In this document: one piece after another, positions 32,934 to 45,465 of the stretch
Layout of the letters: each line of letters starts with the position of its first letter
Numbering within the stretch: the stretch's first letter is position 1
From: Usnea hakonensis
Taxonomy: Eukaryota > Ascomycota > Lecanoromycetes > Lecanorales > Parmeliaceae
Assembly (NCBI GenBank): GCA_013423325.1
Contig: BLJB01000123.1
Coordinates: 1-64,000 of the forward strand
Reading direction: 5' to 3'
DNA: 64,000 bases
Program-made: the position numbers and the translations under genes
Notes under the pieces: generated by a model
Told to the model about the DNA's origin: nothing
Databases searched by the model: none
Seen by the model: the letters and a program-made list of their open reading frames with translations, nothing else

Positions 32934-34690
32934 CGCAAACCTTTTTCGTTTTCCGGGTCCAGCCAGACATGCAGCACATTATTGTTCAAGCAAGGCGAAA
33001 GGCCAAAAGGTAAAAAAAAAAAGGTAAAAGAGGGAAAAGGTAAAAAAAAAAAAACCGCAAGATACGAGGGAAGACGTACGAGCACCCCACCCCCACGCCC
33101 GAGACCGTTGTGCCAAATTTTCCACTCGGGGAATTTTTTTTTCTCTCTCTCCAACGGGCTGAGTAAGAAAAGTTTTTAGCTTTTTTGAATGTTTTGTTCC
33201 AACCCTCTTTCGTGGACCCGACGGCCGTGGGGATTTTTTTCTTTTTTGTCCTATTGGTGGAAACTTGATTTTATCTGCCTTTTGTTTTTCTTCTTGTTTT
33301 CTGATCAAGGACGGAGATCCGGATTGGCCGGCTTATTGGTGTGTTTTGCCGGAAAAGGCTGAAAAGGGAAACGAAGTGATAGGAACGCAGTTTTTTCTTT
33401 CCTGTGGATAGGGATGGATGGGAGTACTACGTAGTGTGACGTTTGGGCAGATTGTGTTGATGTATGTGCGTATGTATATATGTGTGTATGTATATATATG
33501 GGGTTCATGGAGATGTAGGTTTGAAGGGTGCAGCGCAGAAAAGCACACAGTGTACCCATTATTGAACCTTAACATGTGTATAACCGTTTCTTGATAGGTG
33601 AAGGTCACCGGAGTATAAGCAAGGTTTGGTACGGAGTAGGTTTTTCAAAGCGAATCCGCAACAGGTGACTTTGACCCCGGGAAGTGCCATGGATTTCATA
33701 TTGTGGGCGAATGGCATTTCCCTCCAAGTCGTGTTACTGATTTGTTCTTGGGCCTGTTGGGAATATTTCTCCCTTATATCCCCAATCGGTAATGGGCGTT
33801 GGGGTGATAGTGCGAGGCTAAAATCCTGATCTGGAGATATCGAGTATCGAAGAGAGAACGCGCTCAATGAGACAAAAGTGATGGATTCGGCATCAAGGTT
33901 GTTTTCTCGTCACAGATCCTACTTTCCATATGATGAATGAAGTCATCTTATGGTAAAAATAAAGACGGAAAGCGCAGCGAAAGGGGAAGAGGATAAAAAA
34001 GTCGGTCGTTGCGAAGGCGAGATCCCCCCGCTTTCAAGAAAAAGAAAAAAAAAAGAAAAAAAAAAAGCCAAGCGTCAGAGCATCTGCGAGAAATAAGAAT
34101 GAGGAAAATCATCCGATATCACCGGCGCACGACCGTTTTTCCTTGCTGATTCTTTCTCCTCGGTAACCAAACAGATTGCGAGTCACAATTTTGTGAAATC
34201 ATAACGCGTCTTACGGAGTACTAAATAGAGTACGTACTTCCCCGAGGAACCCCCACGAGAGCCCCCCTCTCCCTCTCCTGCCCCCACGCTCCGAGGCTCG
34301 GTTCACCTACCTTACCTTGCCCTGCTCAAATCTAACATCTAACAGAGACCTAGGGATTCCAAAGGGGGGGGTGTCCAGTCGAGGATTCGAGGGAGGATGG
34401 AGCCATCTGGCCCAATATCCGAGCCGCACACCCATAAATAAAAAGAAAAAAAGAAGAAAGAAGCCGATCCCTGAGAGTGATGCGTTATTCCTAATAATGA
34501 TGGTTTAATGAATGATTATCTCGCATACTATTCTTACTTACTCGGTACCATTTTCATTTAATCATGTACGTGCGCCACCCAGGCACCCCAATCTCCCTCA
34601 TCCTCATCCTTCACGGACCCCCCACCACCACCACCATCACCACCACCAATGCATGTGCCGGATTGCGCCATGCATGCAGTAGTGATGTGT

Positions 34691-34715
34691 AATGCAATGC
34701 AATGCAATGCAATGC
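34691..34715. repeat. (AATGC)5 pentanucleotide repeat
   Basis: Five uninterrupted AATGC units, followed by related GCATAT/GCAATGC words to about 34738. Confidence 0.9.
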
Positions 34716-35275
34716 AGGTGCATATGCATATGCAATGCACGTTCCCCACCCCAGCAGAGAGCCGTCGATCCGCTTGTAGCCCTACTTCTGCTTCGGTCCG
34801 ATACAGTAAGAGAGTTTTGGAGGGAATCGCTTGTATCTTTTTGTCTCATTTGTTCCGTTTTGTTTCGGGTGTGCCGATGGAGGGGTTGCATGACTGTGTA
34901 TGGGTGGGCGGCTTTTTGACTCGCATGAGAAAATGACGAGATGAAGAGTTTGGGTGGGTGTGCTGCTGCATGACACGGCCTTTTTCCTTTTTTCAAAACC
35001 ATGTTCATCTCGTCTAGTCGGTCTCGATCTCGATCGAATTACATCCCGGCCCCAGCCTGGTGGGATGCGACCACCTCCCTCCACAACCCAAATTTGGTGC
35101 CAAAATAAGCTGCGCTCACTTGATATAATCACCTTCTTGTTTTTGTCTTCCCTTCACCTTTCTCGCCTATTGTCGGTGAACAAATCATCATTCCCATCCT
35201 ATCAAGGCGGTGAAGAAGGAACCGTGCACGTGTCACAGCCAATGGATCTACGGTGATGCTAGTCATAATGATGAC

Positions 35276-35297
35276 GGTGATGATGATGATGATGATA
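35276..35297. repeat. (TGA)n/(GAT)n trinucleotide repeat
   Basis: About seven GAT units in a non-coding stretch. Confidence 0.8.
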
Positions 35298-36473
35298 AAT
35301 GACCACTCGACACTTGTAGGGCGTAACGTAAAGACCTCGGCCATGTTTTACTTTCCTAATTTTTCTGTCTCGAGCAGGGCCCGTCAACAATAACCCAAAC
35401 CATGGAATGGCGTAGAGATTGAGAGGCAAGGCGAATGTTGGTGGATTCGAGGTGATTTATTGAGTCGGCGACTTTTTCTTACTGCCTTTCTTCTTTTTTA
35501 AATTTGTCGGGCAGGGTTGCATTCGGGATGCGCTTTAACGAGATGACGAGTGGGATCCATGCTTGCAGAATTTAAAAAGGAATCGGGAAAAACGAACAAC
35601 GTCAAGAAGGATTGTCCAGAACCAGTAAAGCTGTGATCCAATGTATTGGGATTTGGGATTATTCCTTCTCGCTGGGAAGCGAGATTGGGATGTGCCGCTG
35701 TTACCAAGGTACTTACCTTTCCTTACTGGATAGCAAAGGCACTTTCCGTTAAGGTACTGTAGCTACATGCACGACATAGACATGGGCTTAGCTATGGCCT
35801 TGGCCTTGGCGTGTATCGCCTCTTTTCTTCAACACTGTCAATTTCTATCTCCAAACCTTCCTTTCTTTGACAAAGCCACTCCGACAAGACTTTGCGACAT
35901 CAGTTTTCCATGCCAAGTCTTTGTCACGATGCCTAGAGAAAAATTGCCTTAGTATGGCCGTGGGAAACCTTCGTCTTTGTGGAATCCTATTCGTGAAACC
36001 AAGAAGAGGTCCTAGCCATATCGCGCGGTCCATAGATGTCCTCCAGTATCATGTGGTTCGCCTCGCGCAGCGAGGATCTGTACAGGAGGGTCTATATGCA
36101 TACAGTATCGCTAATTACATTTCCCATTCCCGTAAAGTTGCCTGGGGACGTATATACCCGTTTGAGATTTTAACCAAAAGATAGAATAGAGACCCCGGGG
36201 GTATAAATTTGCTACGAAAGAACCATTCCACCAAAACACGACTGTAGACTGACCAAATTGCCTGCACCTCGCTATGAAGGGATTTGGACAAACGACGCTG
36301 TTCTCTCAAAATGCTGACAAAGCGGACCAGTTCGTGGGAGGGTATCTTTACTCGGAAATATAAACACATGTAAAGTAGAATGACTCGCTAAAGCGCTCGG
36401 TGAGTATTGGTTCAAGGAGAGTAAAGGCAATATATACATCGCTTTTAGGGTACTGTTTTCCCCTTTTAAATTA

Positions 36474-38024
36474 TTACCGCGTTGCAGATGTGTCGAAAGG
36501 ACCAGTCTTGAGAGAGAGACGAGCTTGATCGCTTCCTTGAACATGGTCGGCTGGGTGGCCTGTCATCCTCTCGTAAGGAGGAATGGGCCGTGCTGGCTCA
36601 ACAGGCTGTGGAGGAGGTCCAACAGCGGGCATGTACGCACTTGTCCGTCGTCTAGTGTTTCGGCCCCCATTACGATTTCCAGTCTCCGGTCCCTCAAACT
36701 GTACACTAGGATACCCTATGGATGCACTGACTGGAGGATGTCGCTTTTGCCTTGGCGACTGCGGTCTTGGCAGGGCGTGTGTTTGGCCAGGTTGGCGGAC
36801 TGCTACTTCACGAAAATAATCCCTTTCCCTTCTATAATATTCCCGTTCTTCTTCCATTTGCCGGATCTGGTCCTCCAACTTCGCAATATTTTGAGAATTC
36901 TCGCGCTCCTTTTCCTTCCGGCGCTGACGAAAGCGATGAGAGGCCGTGGCGTTTCGCTTGCGTTTCTCGTCAGCGACTTTCGACGCAGCTTGCACGTCAA
37001 CAGGTACCTGAATGGGACCTTGTTCGGTGTCGAGAGTCATCATTTGATATGTGCTTCCTCCCGCCGTGCTGCCTGAGGCCGCGTCAAATCCCAGCTGCGC
37101 CATTGACGAGGCTGGACCCGGAGCGGTAAATGGTGCTGTGAAAAATGACTGCGGCTGACCGGTGGATGGAGGGAGAGCAGGAGGAGGCGTATGACTGACT
37201 CGGCTATAGCCTGAATATTGCGTGCTGGGACTGTCACCTTGAGAGGCTACCGATTGCGGTCCAGTTGGCGCGCCACCTTTTCTTTCCAACAGATCTTGCA
37301 TACTAGAATAACGAGTCGAGTCCTGGCTACACCTGCGACCAGGGGGTGAGATGGCAGGTGGCAAAGGAGCACCGTGCGGGTCACCAGGCAAAGAGGTTGC
37401 GGTAATAATGTCAGGAAGACTCCCCCGTCCCCCCATACCATTGTGTTCACGAGGGAGGACGAAGGGCGATTGTTTCACATCCATGGTCCCACTCGGATTG
37501 TTCATGGAAACCTGGCTAGGACCGTAGCCAGATGGTGATAGGTGAGGAGTCATCGCCCGGCTCAAAGCCTGAGGGTACACACTGACCAAAGGCGGAGTAA
37601 TACTAGGCAATGTTACGTTGACGGGGGATCTTTTGGTCCTGGAAGTCGGAGGCAAAGATGGAGTCGAGGCGCGAGGCATTGCTGTGAGGGCAGATGGTCT
37701 CGGAGAAGATTCTACATGCTCGGCATTTCGACGCCGGCTCGCTGCATTGGCCGTATCCCCGCCTGTAGTCGGGTTAAGCAGGTTTTGTACACCAATGATG
37801 GGGCGCGAAGGTCGTTGTTCTGGAGGCGTTGATGATGGAGGTGGCGTTCGTCGTGCTGAGACTTTCTGTGTGGCGGGAATAGTCGCAGCACCATCTTGTG
37901 ACACTCCGGGCGCGGTTGGGCTGTGAATAGGAGGCAACGTTCTCGATCCCAAGGGAGGAAGACGATTGCTCCTGTCGTGCGGAGAGCTAGACGAAGGACG
38001 CGACGTAGCAGGCCGCTGCGACAT
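36474..38024 (-). CDS. bZIP transcription factor
   Basis: Minus-strand frame; the first in-frame ATG at 38024 gives 516 aa (MSQRPATSRPSSSS...). The frame stays open about 75 codons further upstream to 38249 and slightly beyond. A CTAG acceptor-like site lies just upstream at about 38260, so a longer N-terminus from an upstream exon is possible. The basic region is at about residues 350-371 (KRKRNATASHRFRQRR; N-x7-R pattern). It is followed by a coiled coil (IAKLEDQIRQMEEEREYYRR) with few leucines in the heptads. The N-terminal 340 residues are Pro/Ser-rich and probably disordered. Nuclear regulator by family; targets unknown. The leader region is very purine/pyrimidine-biased, with a long GAA tract at 38529-38576. 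Confidence 0.85.
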   Translation of the reverse strand: MSQRPATSRPSSSSPHDRSNRLPPLGSRTLPPIHSPTAPGVSQDGAATIPATQKVSARRTPPPSSTPPEQRPSRPIIGVQNLLNPTTGGDTANAASRRRNAEHVESSPRPSALTAMPRASTPSLPPTSRTKRSPVNVTLPSITPPLVSVYPQALSRAMTPHLSPSGYGPSQVSMNNPSGTMDVKQSPFVLPREHNGMGGRGSLPDIITATSLPGDPHGAPLPPAISPPGRRCSQDSTRYSSMQDLLERKGGAPTGPQSVASQGDSPSTQYSGYSRVSHTPPPALPPSTGQPQSFFTAPFTAPGPASSMAQLGFDAASGSTAGGSTYQMMTLDTEQGPIQVPVDVQAASKVADEKRKRNATASHRFRQRRKEKERENSQNIAKLEDQIRQMEEEREYYRRERDYFREVAVRQPGQTHALPRPQSPRQKRHPPVSASIGYPSVQFEGPETGNRNGGRNTRRRTSAYMPAVGPPPQPVEPARPIPPYERMTGHPADHVQGSDQARLSLKTGPFDTSATR

Positions 38025-38528
38025 GTGTACCTCCTCCTGAAAGTAGCGATTCCCTGAACGCTCCTGGCATTGAGTTGGGTAAATGTCTCTGGAAATGTTG
38101 TTGGTGGTATCTCTGTAGGGCAGTTGTTGCCTTGACGGAGTATTGGACCACCTCGCAACAATGTCGGGGCGATTTTGCTCGATCTCGGCAAAGGACAAAG
38201 GTATTCCCCGAAAGGGCGAGGTGGGCAACTGGAATGGTAAGACCTCCACGTTGGCGGCTAGAGGGACGAATTATGTCCCGATATATATAAATAAGTGGGG
38301 AGGATTTGACTGGATTAGGTAAGGCAGTGGAGGAATAGAAACGAGTTTAAGAAGGGAGAAAGTAGATGGACACAAGGATGGGTAAACATTGGGCGTGAGT
38401 GAATAACAGAAATCACGAGGTATAGTATGGTACAGGCAGCATATCTGGTAGTCGTAGCTGTTGTAGTCTTTGTAGCAAAAGGAAGAAAGAGATGACGAGG
38501 TGAAGAAGGCGAAGAGGAAGAGGAGGAT

Positions 38529-38576
38529 GAAGAAGGAGAAGGAGAAGAAGAAGAAGAAGAAGAAGAAGAAGAAGAA
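38529..38576. repeat. (GAA/AAG)n purine tract
   Basis: About 48 bases of GAA/GGA units on the plus strand, so a pure pyrimidine tract on the sense strand of the bZIP gene. It probably lies in the leader or promoter. Confidence 0.85.
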
Positions 38577-39307
38577 AAATGAAGCGTGGAGTATAATTCC
38601 GAGTGACAGGTTGGTTGGACGCGGGCAAGGGATGAAGATAAACGAATGGCGACGGTTGAAGTATTTAGCTTCAGCTTGGGTTGCAAGCATATTTCAGCCA
38701 TGCAGGCGGTGAGTATGAGGTGTCATCATACAAGTAAGGTAAAATAAAAAGTAGTGGTTAGTAGCTTTTCTAAAGTAAGTAAACTGCGTGTCACCCACTT
38801 TCACCCTTTACCCTTATTGTCTTTAGTTGTTTAACTTGTTAAGCCTTGCCGGCTTTCAACCTCTCCCCTTCCCCTTGGCCCTTGCCTTTTTCAGAGATCC
38901 AGGGACCGGGAAAAGTCTGAAACTAAACAATCCCAGCGCGGTCATCCTTGAACGCCTCGAGTGTTGAGACACGTACTACATCCGCATCCTGGCGTTGGTT
39001 AATTTTCCTTTGGGACGGGCGGCGGGCTCGGGGAGAACGGGAGCATTGGGTCTTAGTTCTTGGAAGCTTACCTTAGCTGAGATGATGATGTTTGAACTTG
39101 TCTAGAAGATGCTTAGGGCCATCGATGCACGGGTGACAGTGGAACACTAGACTGGGACACTATGGAAAAGCCATGTGCCAAAGGATCCCAGGTTGGTCCC
39201 CGGGCGGCGGAAATCTGGAGTGCTTCAGCTCAAGTACTAGCTAGGTAAGTAATTCAAGTGTGGGCCAATTTGTGTGGTAGCGGTGGCTCGGGCATTCCTT
39301 TGATTAT

Positions 39308-39388
39308 TTAGTTTATTATTATCATTATTATTATTATTATCATTCATCATCATTGATGATATTGTTATTATTATTATTATTATTACTA
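39308..39388. repeat. (ATT)n trinucleotide repeat, imperfect
   Basis: Two runs of TTA/ATT units separated by a short ATCATTCATCATCATTGATG interruption. Non-coding. Confidence 0.85.
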
Positions 39389-42300
39389 CTTATTATTTTA
39401 CTATTATAATTCATTATCAAAAGGACCCTGACTCTGAAGGATCAAATGAGTTACGTACCTAGGTCATGGTATAAAGGAGTCACTTACTTTTGAAAATGCC
39501 CGGAAAATGAAAAGGTAAGGTGCTAACCAAGGCGAACTAAAGTAAAGTAAGGTAGCTCGACTAAAGTAAGGTAAGGTAAGCCAGGGTGACAGGAGCAAGT
39601 ACTCAATACTCATAGGTAAACGTTGATCATCATCACGGGTCCGTTGCTGACTTTGTTCTTGTAGTATGTACCTTATGGCGCATTATTCGTACGTATAATC
39701 CCAACTCCTCACTTCCACTGGGTCACTGCAGCGGCTCACGCTAGCCACTCGTTTGCATCTCACCAACAGATTCGACCAAAGAAGATCAGGGGTAAGGTAA
39801 GGCGTTAAAGCACGAATTACTGGTTCGAGGCCAAGCCCGTTACAGAATCCCGCTGATCATCCTCATCTATAGGCGACCTACGGCCCATGACATCTTTAAT
39901 TAATATCTACGGTATAAAGTCGATTTACCTCGATCGAATAAATCCTCGATGGAACCGATACAGCCTTGCGACGTGTCCTGTCTCAGAGAATAATAAAATA
40001 TGTACCGTCAATCGAGGATAGAAGCGCAGCGCAACGCAACGAAACCAACTACGAGTACAAACCTCCGGTACCTAAAAGTATCTTCCAAGGTATAAGCATG
40101 ATATAAAGGCAATCCTTACTGACGTGGCGGCCAAGTGACATTCATGGATATCCATATCACTCAAGTTGATTGTCCGGGGGGCGAAGGGGAAGGGAAGGGG
40201 GGGCGGGTGGGGGTTTGAGGAAATAAGGCTGCCCGTTGAGCCCAAAGCCAGTGGGCGACAGCAAAGAGTTAAAATCAATAATCTGTTGACTGTTTGCCAG
40301 AAGGCTGTGGCTTCCAGTGGCGTCAAAGTCCAAAGAGTAAGGTAGGTGAGGTAGGGTAGAGGACAAGTTCGGCTCTTGCATGAATTAGGGTTTGCCGGAA
40401 CAAGTTCCCCCAATAGACAGGACTACTTAGGCAAGTTTATTCTGCAAAGCCTGCGAGGCCACGTTTCCGGTGGATGTGGTGTGCAGAAGTGTTGCAGATC
40501 TTGAGATTAGCTGCTTAGCCTGCTTTTAAGCCCCTGGGAATTGTAATGGTTAATTTGATTAGCCCCCAATCGCTTGGGTACCTCAGACTTTGCTTTTCCG
40601 GATTTTCGGGGTGATTGCACTGCACCGGCATTAGAGCCTCCAGCCTCAATTCCTCGACCGCCTCACGTCCCACAATAGAAAGTCAGTAAAATCAATATAT
40701 CATCACCATCATCATCTGTCGTACAGTACTCTACTGACAAGAGATTATTTTTATCCATAGTAGTAAAGATCTAATAACGTATTCCGTCATGCTATCATCC
40801 CAGAGTCTTATCGGGTCTGCCCATCTCGATGCGAATATAGTAATGTACACGTCGAGAAGCAACCGCCTCACTCTGGACTCTGCAGTTGCCTTCAGGGATC
40901 ACGACCAAGTCCAAGTCCATCCGATAGGACCGTCGTTATAGTGGCAACTGTAAGTCACCAATCACCACGCCATGCCAAATATGATGGGTTTCCTGGGTTG
41001 GAAGATATTATTACTTACTTTGGTTCTCGCAGAATTAATTCGCTGTATCTCTGCCATATTATTGCTACCTGTTAGCTATTATTCTCGTCTTAAGCTTTGA
41101 GCGCAAAGCGAGTGATGAAAGCTTGACAAGTGCATTAATTAACAACAGAGTCATGTGCAGTAGCATATTAATTTTGCGTACGTACTTTACGGAACATGCC
41201 TGCATACAAATCTGACTTCGGCACTTATTTGTCCCCAAGCAAGCCTAAAGGCACGCTTAAATTTTTGGGGAGCTTCGGGCCAGAATCCGAAATTGCCGGA
41301 GGGCTGTATTCGACTATTAGTAGATCTGAACGCTTCCATCCGCCTTCTTTGGGGTCGAAAGGTCGAAAGTCCATCCTCGTTCAGATCCTAATCACTTTGC
41401 TTGATTTTATTCAATTTGTACTTTCTAGTCTATTATTATTGGTATTGATTGCCACGACGAAACATAGCATAAATGCCCTTGCTTTTCCTAGATCATCTCC
41501 CCCACTCCCACTCCCACCCCCCCACTCTCACTCGTCGTGCAATCCATGCTAGACACCTACCGAATTAGGCTAATCTGGCTTGAGTAGAATTGGAACATAG
41601 ATGAAATCAGGTATAGATTTACTGCGCTAATCGAGCCCTTTTCGTCACGCTACAGCAACCGAATATACCACACACGATCTCGAAGACAGGGGAGTGCGAG
41701 GTCTGATACGATCCTTTGCTTTCTCCTTTTGTACGGGGCATACTCATTTCGGCACTTTACGCAACCGTTCATCAATGACTTCTCAAAGCATTAGGTCCGG
41801 AGCAACTAGTGAGGTAAAAAGTCCTCTTCTATTTTGATGCTACAATTTGTTTCTTCTTTGAGCTTTCTGTGGGTGAACTAAAAGCGTAAAAATATCCCGT
41901 CAGCGCACATGGCTTTCCGTGGGGCTTGCAGGCATCAGCGGCTGGCATGCCTAACCCTATTACCCTGCATGTTTGACATTTTCCCGATCCAAGAAGCCTA
42001 TTATCACTATTCCACAGACTATCTTACTTGGTTGTACATATGCTGGGTCGTTGGTTTCGGGACAGGACCACTTGGCAAGAGCATATCCTGCCCTTCATAG
42101 TAAGAAGGACATGATTCTTCAAACGGGTCACCAACATATATTGGGCAGCCGCACATCATGTCGAGACCTTCGTGCATTATCAATGTCTACAGCGCACAAA
42201 TGCTAAATCGGATCTAGCCACAATTCCCGTTGAGGGGAATTGATTGCCGCACAAGCTTCCTAGCTCAGGGAATCACCTTATTTAGTTCTTTAGAACCCTG

Positions 42301-42805
42301 ACTTCGCCACTTTGGGAGACGTCTTTTGCTCCATCCCAGTCTCCCAGAGCTTTTAATTTCGCCTGCCTCTGCTGACGTGACTCCCCTCTGGATTTTTCAG
42401 GCTGCATTACTCGCTTCATACGCAATCGAATCTTTCTCGCGAACTCGTCTCTAGCAAGTACGAGGCCGCATTAAGCTATCGACAATTGGACACGAGGGGA
42501 GGTTAAAGATCTCTGGTTTATAGTTGAAAGAGTGATCAACCCTGGACCCCACAAGGCTACTAGGATTCGGTTTCAGACGTCTGGCAGACTCGGCAGAGGC
42601 GTAAATACAGGTACCGATTTGCATGCGCAATAGAAATTGCGAAGACAACCCTTCAAACACCAACACACGAATTCAGAAATCAGGGAAGGCGGTCAACCTG
42701 TTCAAGAGCCTAATCGATTATGACTCTGTGACCCACAGAAAACCACGAATATTACCAACATTGGCCAAATTGGACAGCCACCGCTGAGTGGGGGTCTATG
42801 CTCCT

Positions 42806-43906
42806 TCAACGCCGCCTGAAGAGGTGCACTGGCATTCCACGCACCCCCACGTGAACTTTGAACAGACTGCCTCCATGCCTGACCGAATCTGGATAATTTG
42901 GCTCCTCTTCTTCTGCGGATGTGATGAACAAGTTCTCATCAACAAAAGCTGGGCACGTAATCATCCTCGCGTAAGGCAGTGATATTTCCCCAACGACCTT
43001 TGCCTCTGGCGAGACCCTTAGAATTTTGCCACCGCCACAAATCGCGATCCACAGGCATCCTTCTACATCGATGGTCATCCCATCAGGTACACCGTCTCCT
43101 TTGAAATGGTAGAAGACCTCGCGATTGGAAATGGCACCCGTCTTCTTGTTGTACTTGAACTGCCAAACATTACTGGTAGGTGAGTCGATAAAGTACATTG
43201 TCTTCTCATCGGGACTGAAGCACATGCCGTTTGGGATTGACACCTGTCCGATGATCCGATGAAGGGTCATATCCGGATCTAGACGGAACAGCACTCCTTC
43301 GTCTGTAGGAGGTGCTTTTACTTTGGGATCATTCATCGTACCGGCCCAATATCTTCCTTCGTGGTCGACGACTCCGTCATTGAAACGCATTCTAGGATTC
43401 TTCAATCAATAACGTCTTAAGCGGACCAGTCTTTTTTAATCCATTCTCGAGAAACGACGTACCTCTCATCTTTACCAGGTCCATCTCGTTCTTCCCAGAC
43501 CTTCTTGATGTAATCAATTTTCTTTGTCTTTTTGTTCATGATGGCGTATCCGTACTTGGCGCCAATTATCATCTCATCTTCTGAATCTTCAATATCTGCC
43601 GTTGTGCTACAACAACGTTAGAAGGCTAAACACAAGCGTTCAAGAGCATGAGCTGACCTGACAGGAGTCCCTAGGTCAAACGATTCCAAAGAAGATGGCC
43701 CTTTGCTCAGATCGACTATGTGTAATTTTTCCTTTACGATGTCTACAAATCGGAGGACATGTCGGCTGCGCTCGTAGTATGGTGCTTCTCCCAACCCGCA
43801 GTTCATTTTGAGATAAGGCTAGGAAACGTTTAGCGGGCAAGACGTGAATAATTCTATTACGGATGCCGCGCACCTCGGTCACGGTCCATCGTTGCGTCTC
43901 AGTCAT
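42806..43906 (-). CDS. SMP-30/gluconolactonase/LRE-like beta-propeller hydrolase
   Basis: Minus-strand exons: 43874-43906, 43658-43818, 43463-43606, 42806-43391, 307 aa, all in phase. The 11-codon first exon (MTETQRWTVTE) joins to PYLKMNCGLGEAPYYE, the standard family start. Other marks: MRFNDGVVDHEGRYWAGTM and IPNGMCFSPDEKTMYFIDS (metal-site Asn and Asp residues), GVPDGMTIDVEGCLWIA, and the closing GGSLFKVHVGVRGMPVHLF. The family is a six-bladed propeller with a divalent metal that opens lactones; cytosolic by lack of a signal. Length is normal. The true substrate cannot be told from sequence. No obvious partner genes nearby. Confidence 0.93.
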
Positions 43907-44346
43907 TATTCTGTACTTCAGTTCTTCATGCGTACTTGCCGCTTTGCAGTTGAAGACGTGGTGAATGAGGAAGAGCGAGATGTTGAGAGAGGGACGATGA
44001 CGTCGCCACTAGAACGCCGAATGCCTAGTTGAACTCAAAACATTACTTTGGGCACCCTCGACCAGTCAATTCAAATCAACGTGCTCTTTTGTTTGGGAGA
44101 CGACTTTTGTATTCGTTGTTCACCAGGGTGCGTAAACGGTTTTATCTACACGAAACTGACCAGCTGTCTATCAAATTTATGTATCTGAAGTCCATGTACG
44201 AAGACTGTGCTCTTTCCAAACGTCGGGTTCTCATTCGGCCAATTGCTCTACCGCGAATTGCTCGTCAGGTTTCCTTATGCCATGTAACGGTGTGTTGGGA
44301 AGCTCAAATTCTTACGTTGCTGCTGATATGACCACCATTGTCGCCG

Positions 44347-44577
44347 CTACCGATCTTTCTGATCAGTGCCTGGGGTAGAACCGTCACCGCCACCGGAGCC
44401 AGCAGAAGTCTCGGTCCCGAAGTCGCTCGCTGTGTTCCCCATCTCGATAGCTCAACCATCATCCGTGCCACCCGCGACTTCTTCACAGGTACCACGACCA
44501 AGGTCTCCACCAAAAGTCTCAGCCAGTTCCTTGTCCCATCGTCGTCTGGTTCTTGACCTCTCATGATACGCACGCAT
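44347..44577 (-). pseudogene. Degenerate protein-like frame with an internal stop
   Basis: From an ATG at 44577 the minus strand reads a protein-like, acidic and Gly-rich peptide (WDKELAETFGGDLGRGT...). It meets TGA at 44452-44454, then runs on in the same frame (AIEMGNTASDFGTETSAG) to TAG at 44347. The composition resembles the tail of a real protein better than the overlapping frames do. No family is recognised; it may be a relic or chance. Confidence 0.3.
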
Positions 44578-45210
44578 CAAAACCTTGACCTCCTGCACTA
44601 TTATCCATGATCATTGCATTGATTTCACTGTCCTGGATCAGGACCCTGCATCTCATACACTCTCTTAAGCACGGGGTATGCATAGTATCGGCCTTTATGC
44701 CAATTTAATCGACTGCTTTTGGCTCACTTGTCTCCTCTTACCTGTGCCCGAAAGAGTGCTCAGCGCTGCAACACTGTTCGCCACAGTAGGACTGGGGGTT
44801 AGTGATTTCGGATATCGCATATTCGCATATCGCATGACTGGTTTCGATGTTGTTTCGGTGGAATGGTGGCAAAGAGATTTAGGAGACTGTGTCCTTCCAG
44901 GAGTGCATAAATATGGTGATTTGCACTGGCAATTGCTCTTCAGTCGATTCGTCTCTTTTAGAGTCTCGATTCGTCTCTTTCAGAGTCTCCTTCATTGCAA
45001 TTGTAGTCTTTTTTCGTGCCACCGAGCAATTATCCACTTCGTGGTCTTACTACATCATCATTAGCCTTCTGCATTGGTATACGTACTCGTCGTTACCAAA
45101 CTATCACCGTTATTATGTCTAATACTCACTCCCGAGCTCCCCCTACTACCCCTATCGTCGCCAGTTACCAAACCCACTCCGTCGAGGAGGCCGGCAAGGT
45201 ATTCTTCACC

Positions 45211-45465
45211 TTATCATCACCGACACCACTCAAGGCAGCGCCGCAGTGGTAGGGACGACTCGGAGTACGCGAGGTGGTTCGTCTTCGCAGCAGATTACGA
45301 CATTATCGTCACCAATACTACTCAAGGCAGCGCCGCAGTCGTAGGGACGATTCGGACAATACTCTTCGCAGGAGGTTACAACATCATCGTTACCAACACC
45401 ACTCAAGGCAGCGCCGCAGTGGTAGAGATGATACGGAGTACGATTCGTCGGATTCGGAAGCCCAA
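45211..45465. repeat. Three tandem copies of an ~80-bp unit
   Basis: The core CAAGGCAGCGCCGCAGT occurs at about 45231, 45323 and 45403, with surrounding sequence (ACCACTCAAGG..., GGAGTA, TTACGACAT/TTACAACAT) also repeated. Spacing is 92 and 80 bp, so units differ by small indels. All three units are open in one frame (NTTQGSAAVV), as if derived from a repeat protein, but no full gene is seen. Confidence 0.8.

Larger units (their letters stand above)
32214..36473. other. 4.3-kb gene desert rich in microsatellites
   Basis: No supported gene. The stretch holds an ATAC repeat, a CAGT repeat, A-rich runs at 33013-33055 and 34041-34068, TATATG/TGTATG runs near 33470-33500, a CCA run near 34622-34650, an AATGC repeat and a TGA/GAT repeat. 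The many overlapping open frames on both strands are products of these simple repeats. Confidence 0.6.
38025..42805. other. Long bZIP upstream region and gene desert
   Basis: The part to about 38710 is probably the bZIP leader or a 5' exon. From there to 42805 no gene is supported. Contents: a GAA tract, an ATT tract, repeated GTAAGGTAAG words at about 39500-39590 and other low-complexity DNA. Open frames such as 41196-41552 (+) have no recognisable domain. Confidence 0.5.

Noticed and set aside
32835..33608. Several Lys/Ser/His-rich open frames
   Set aside because: Products of CAGT, A-rich and TATG microsatellites.
38271..38712. Phe/Ser/Leu-rich minus-strand frames up to 139 aa
   Set aside because: Translations of the GAA/TTC tract in the bZIP upstream region.
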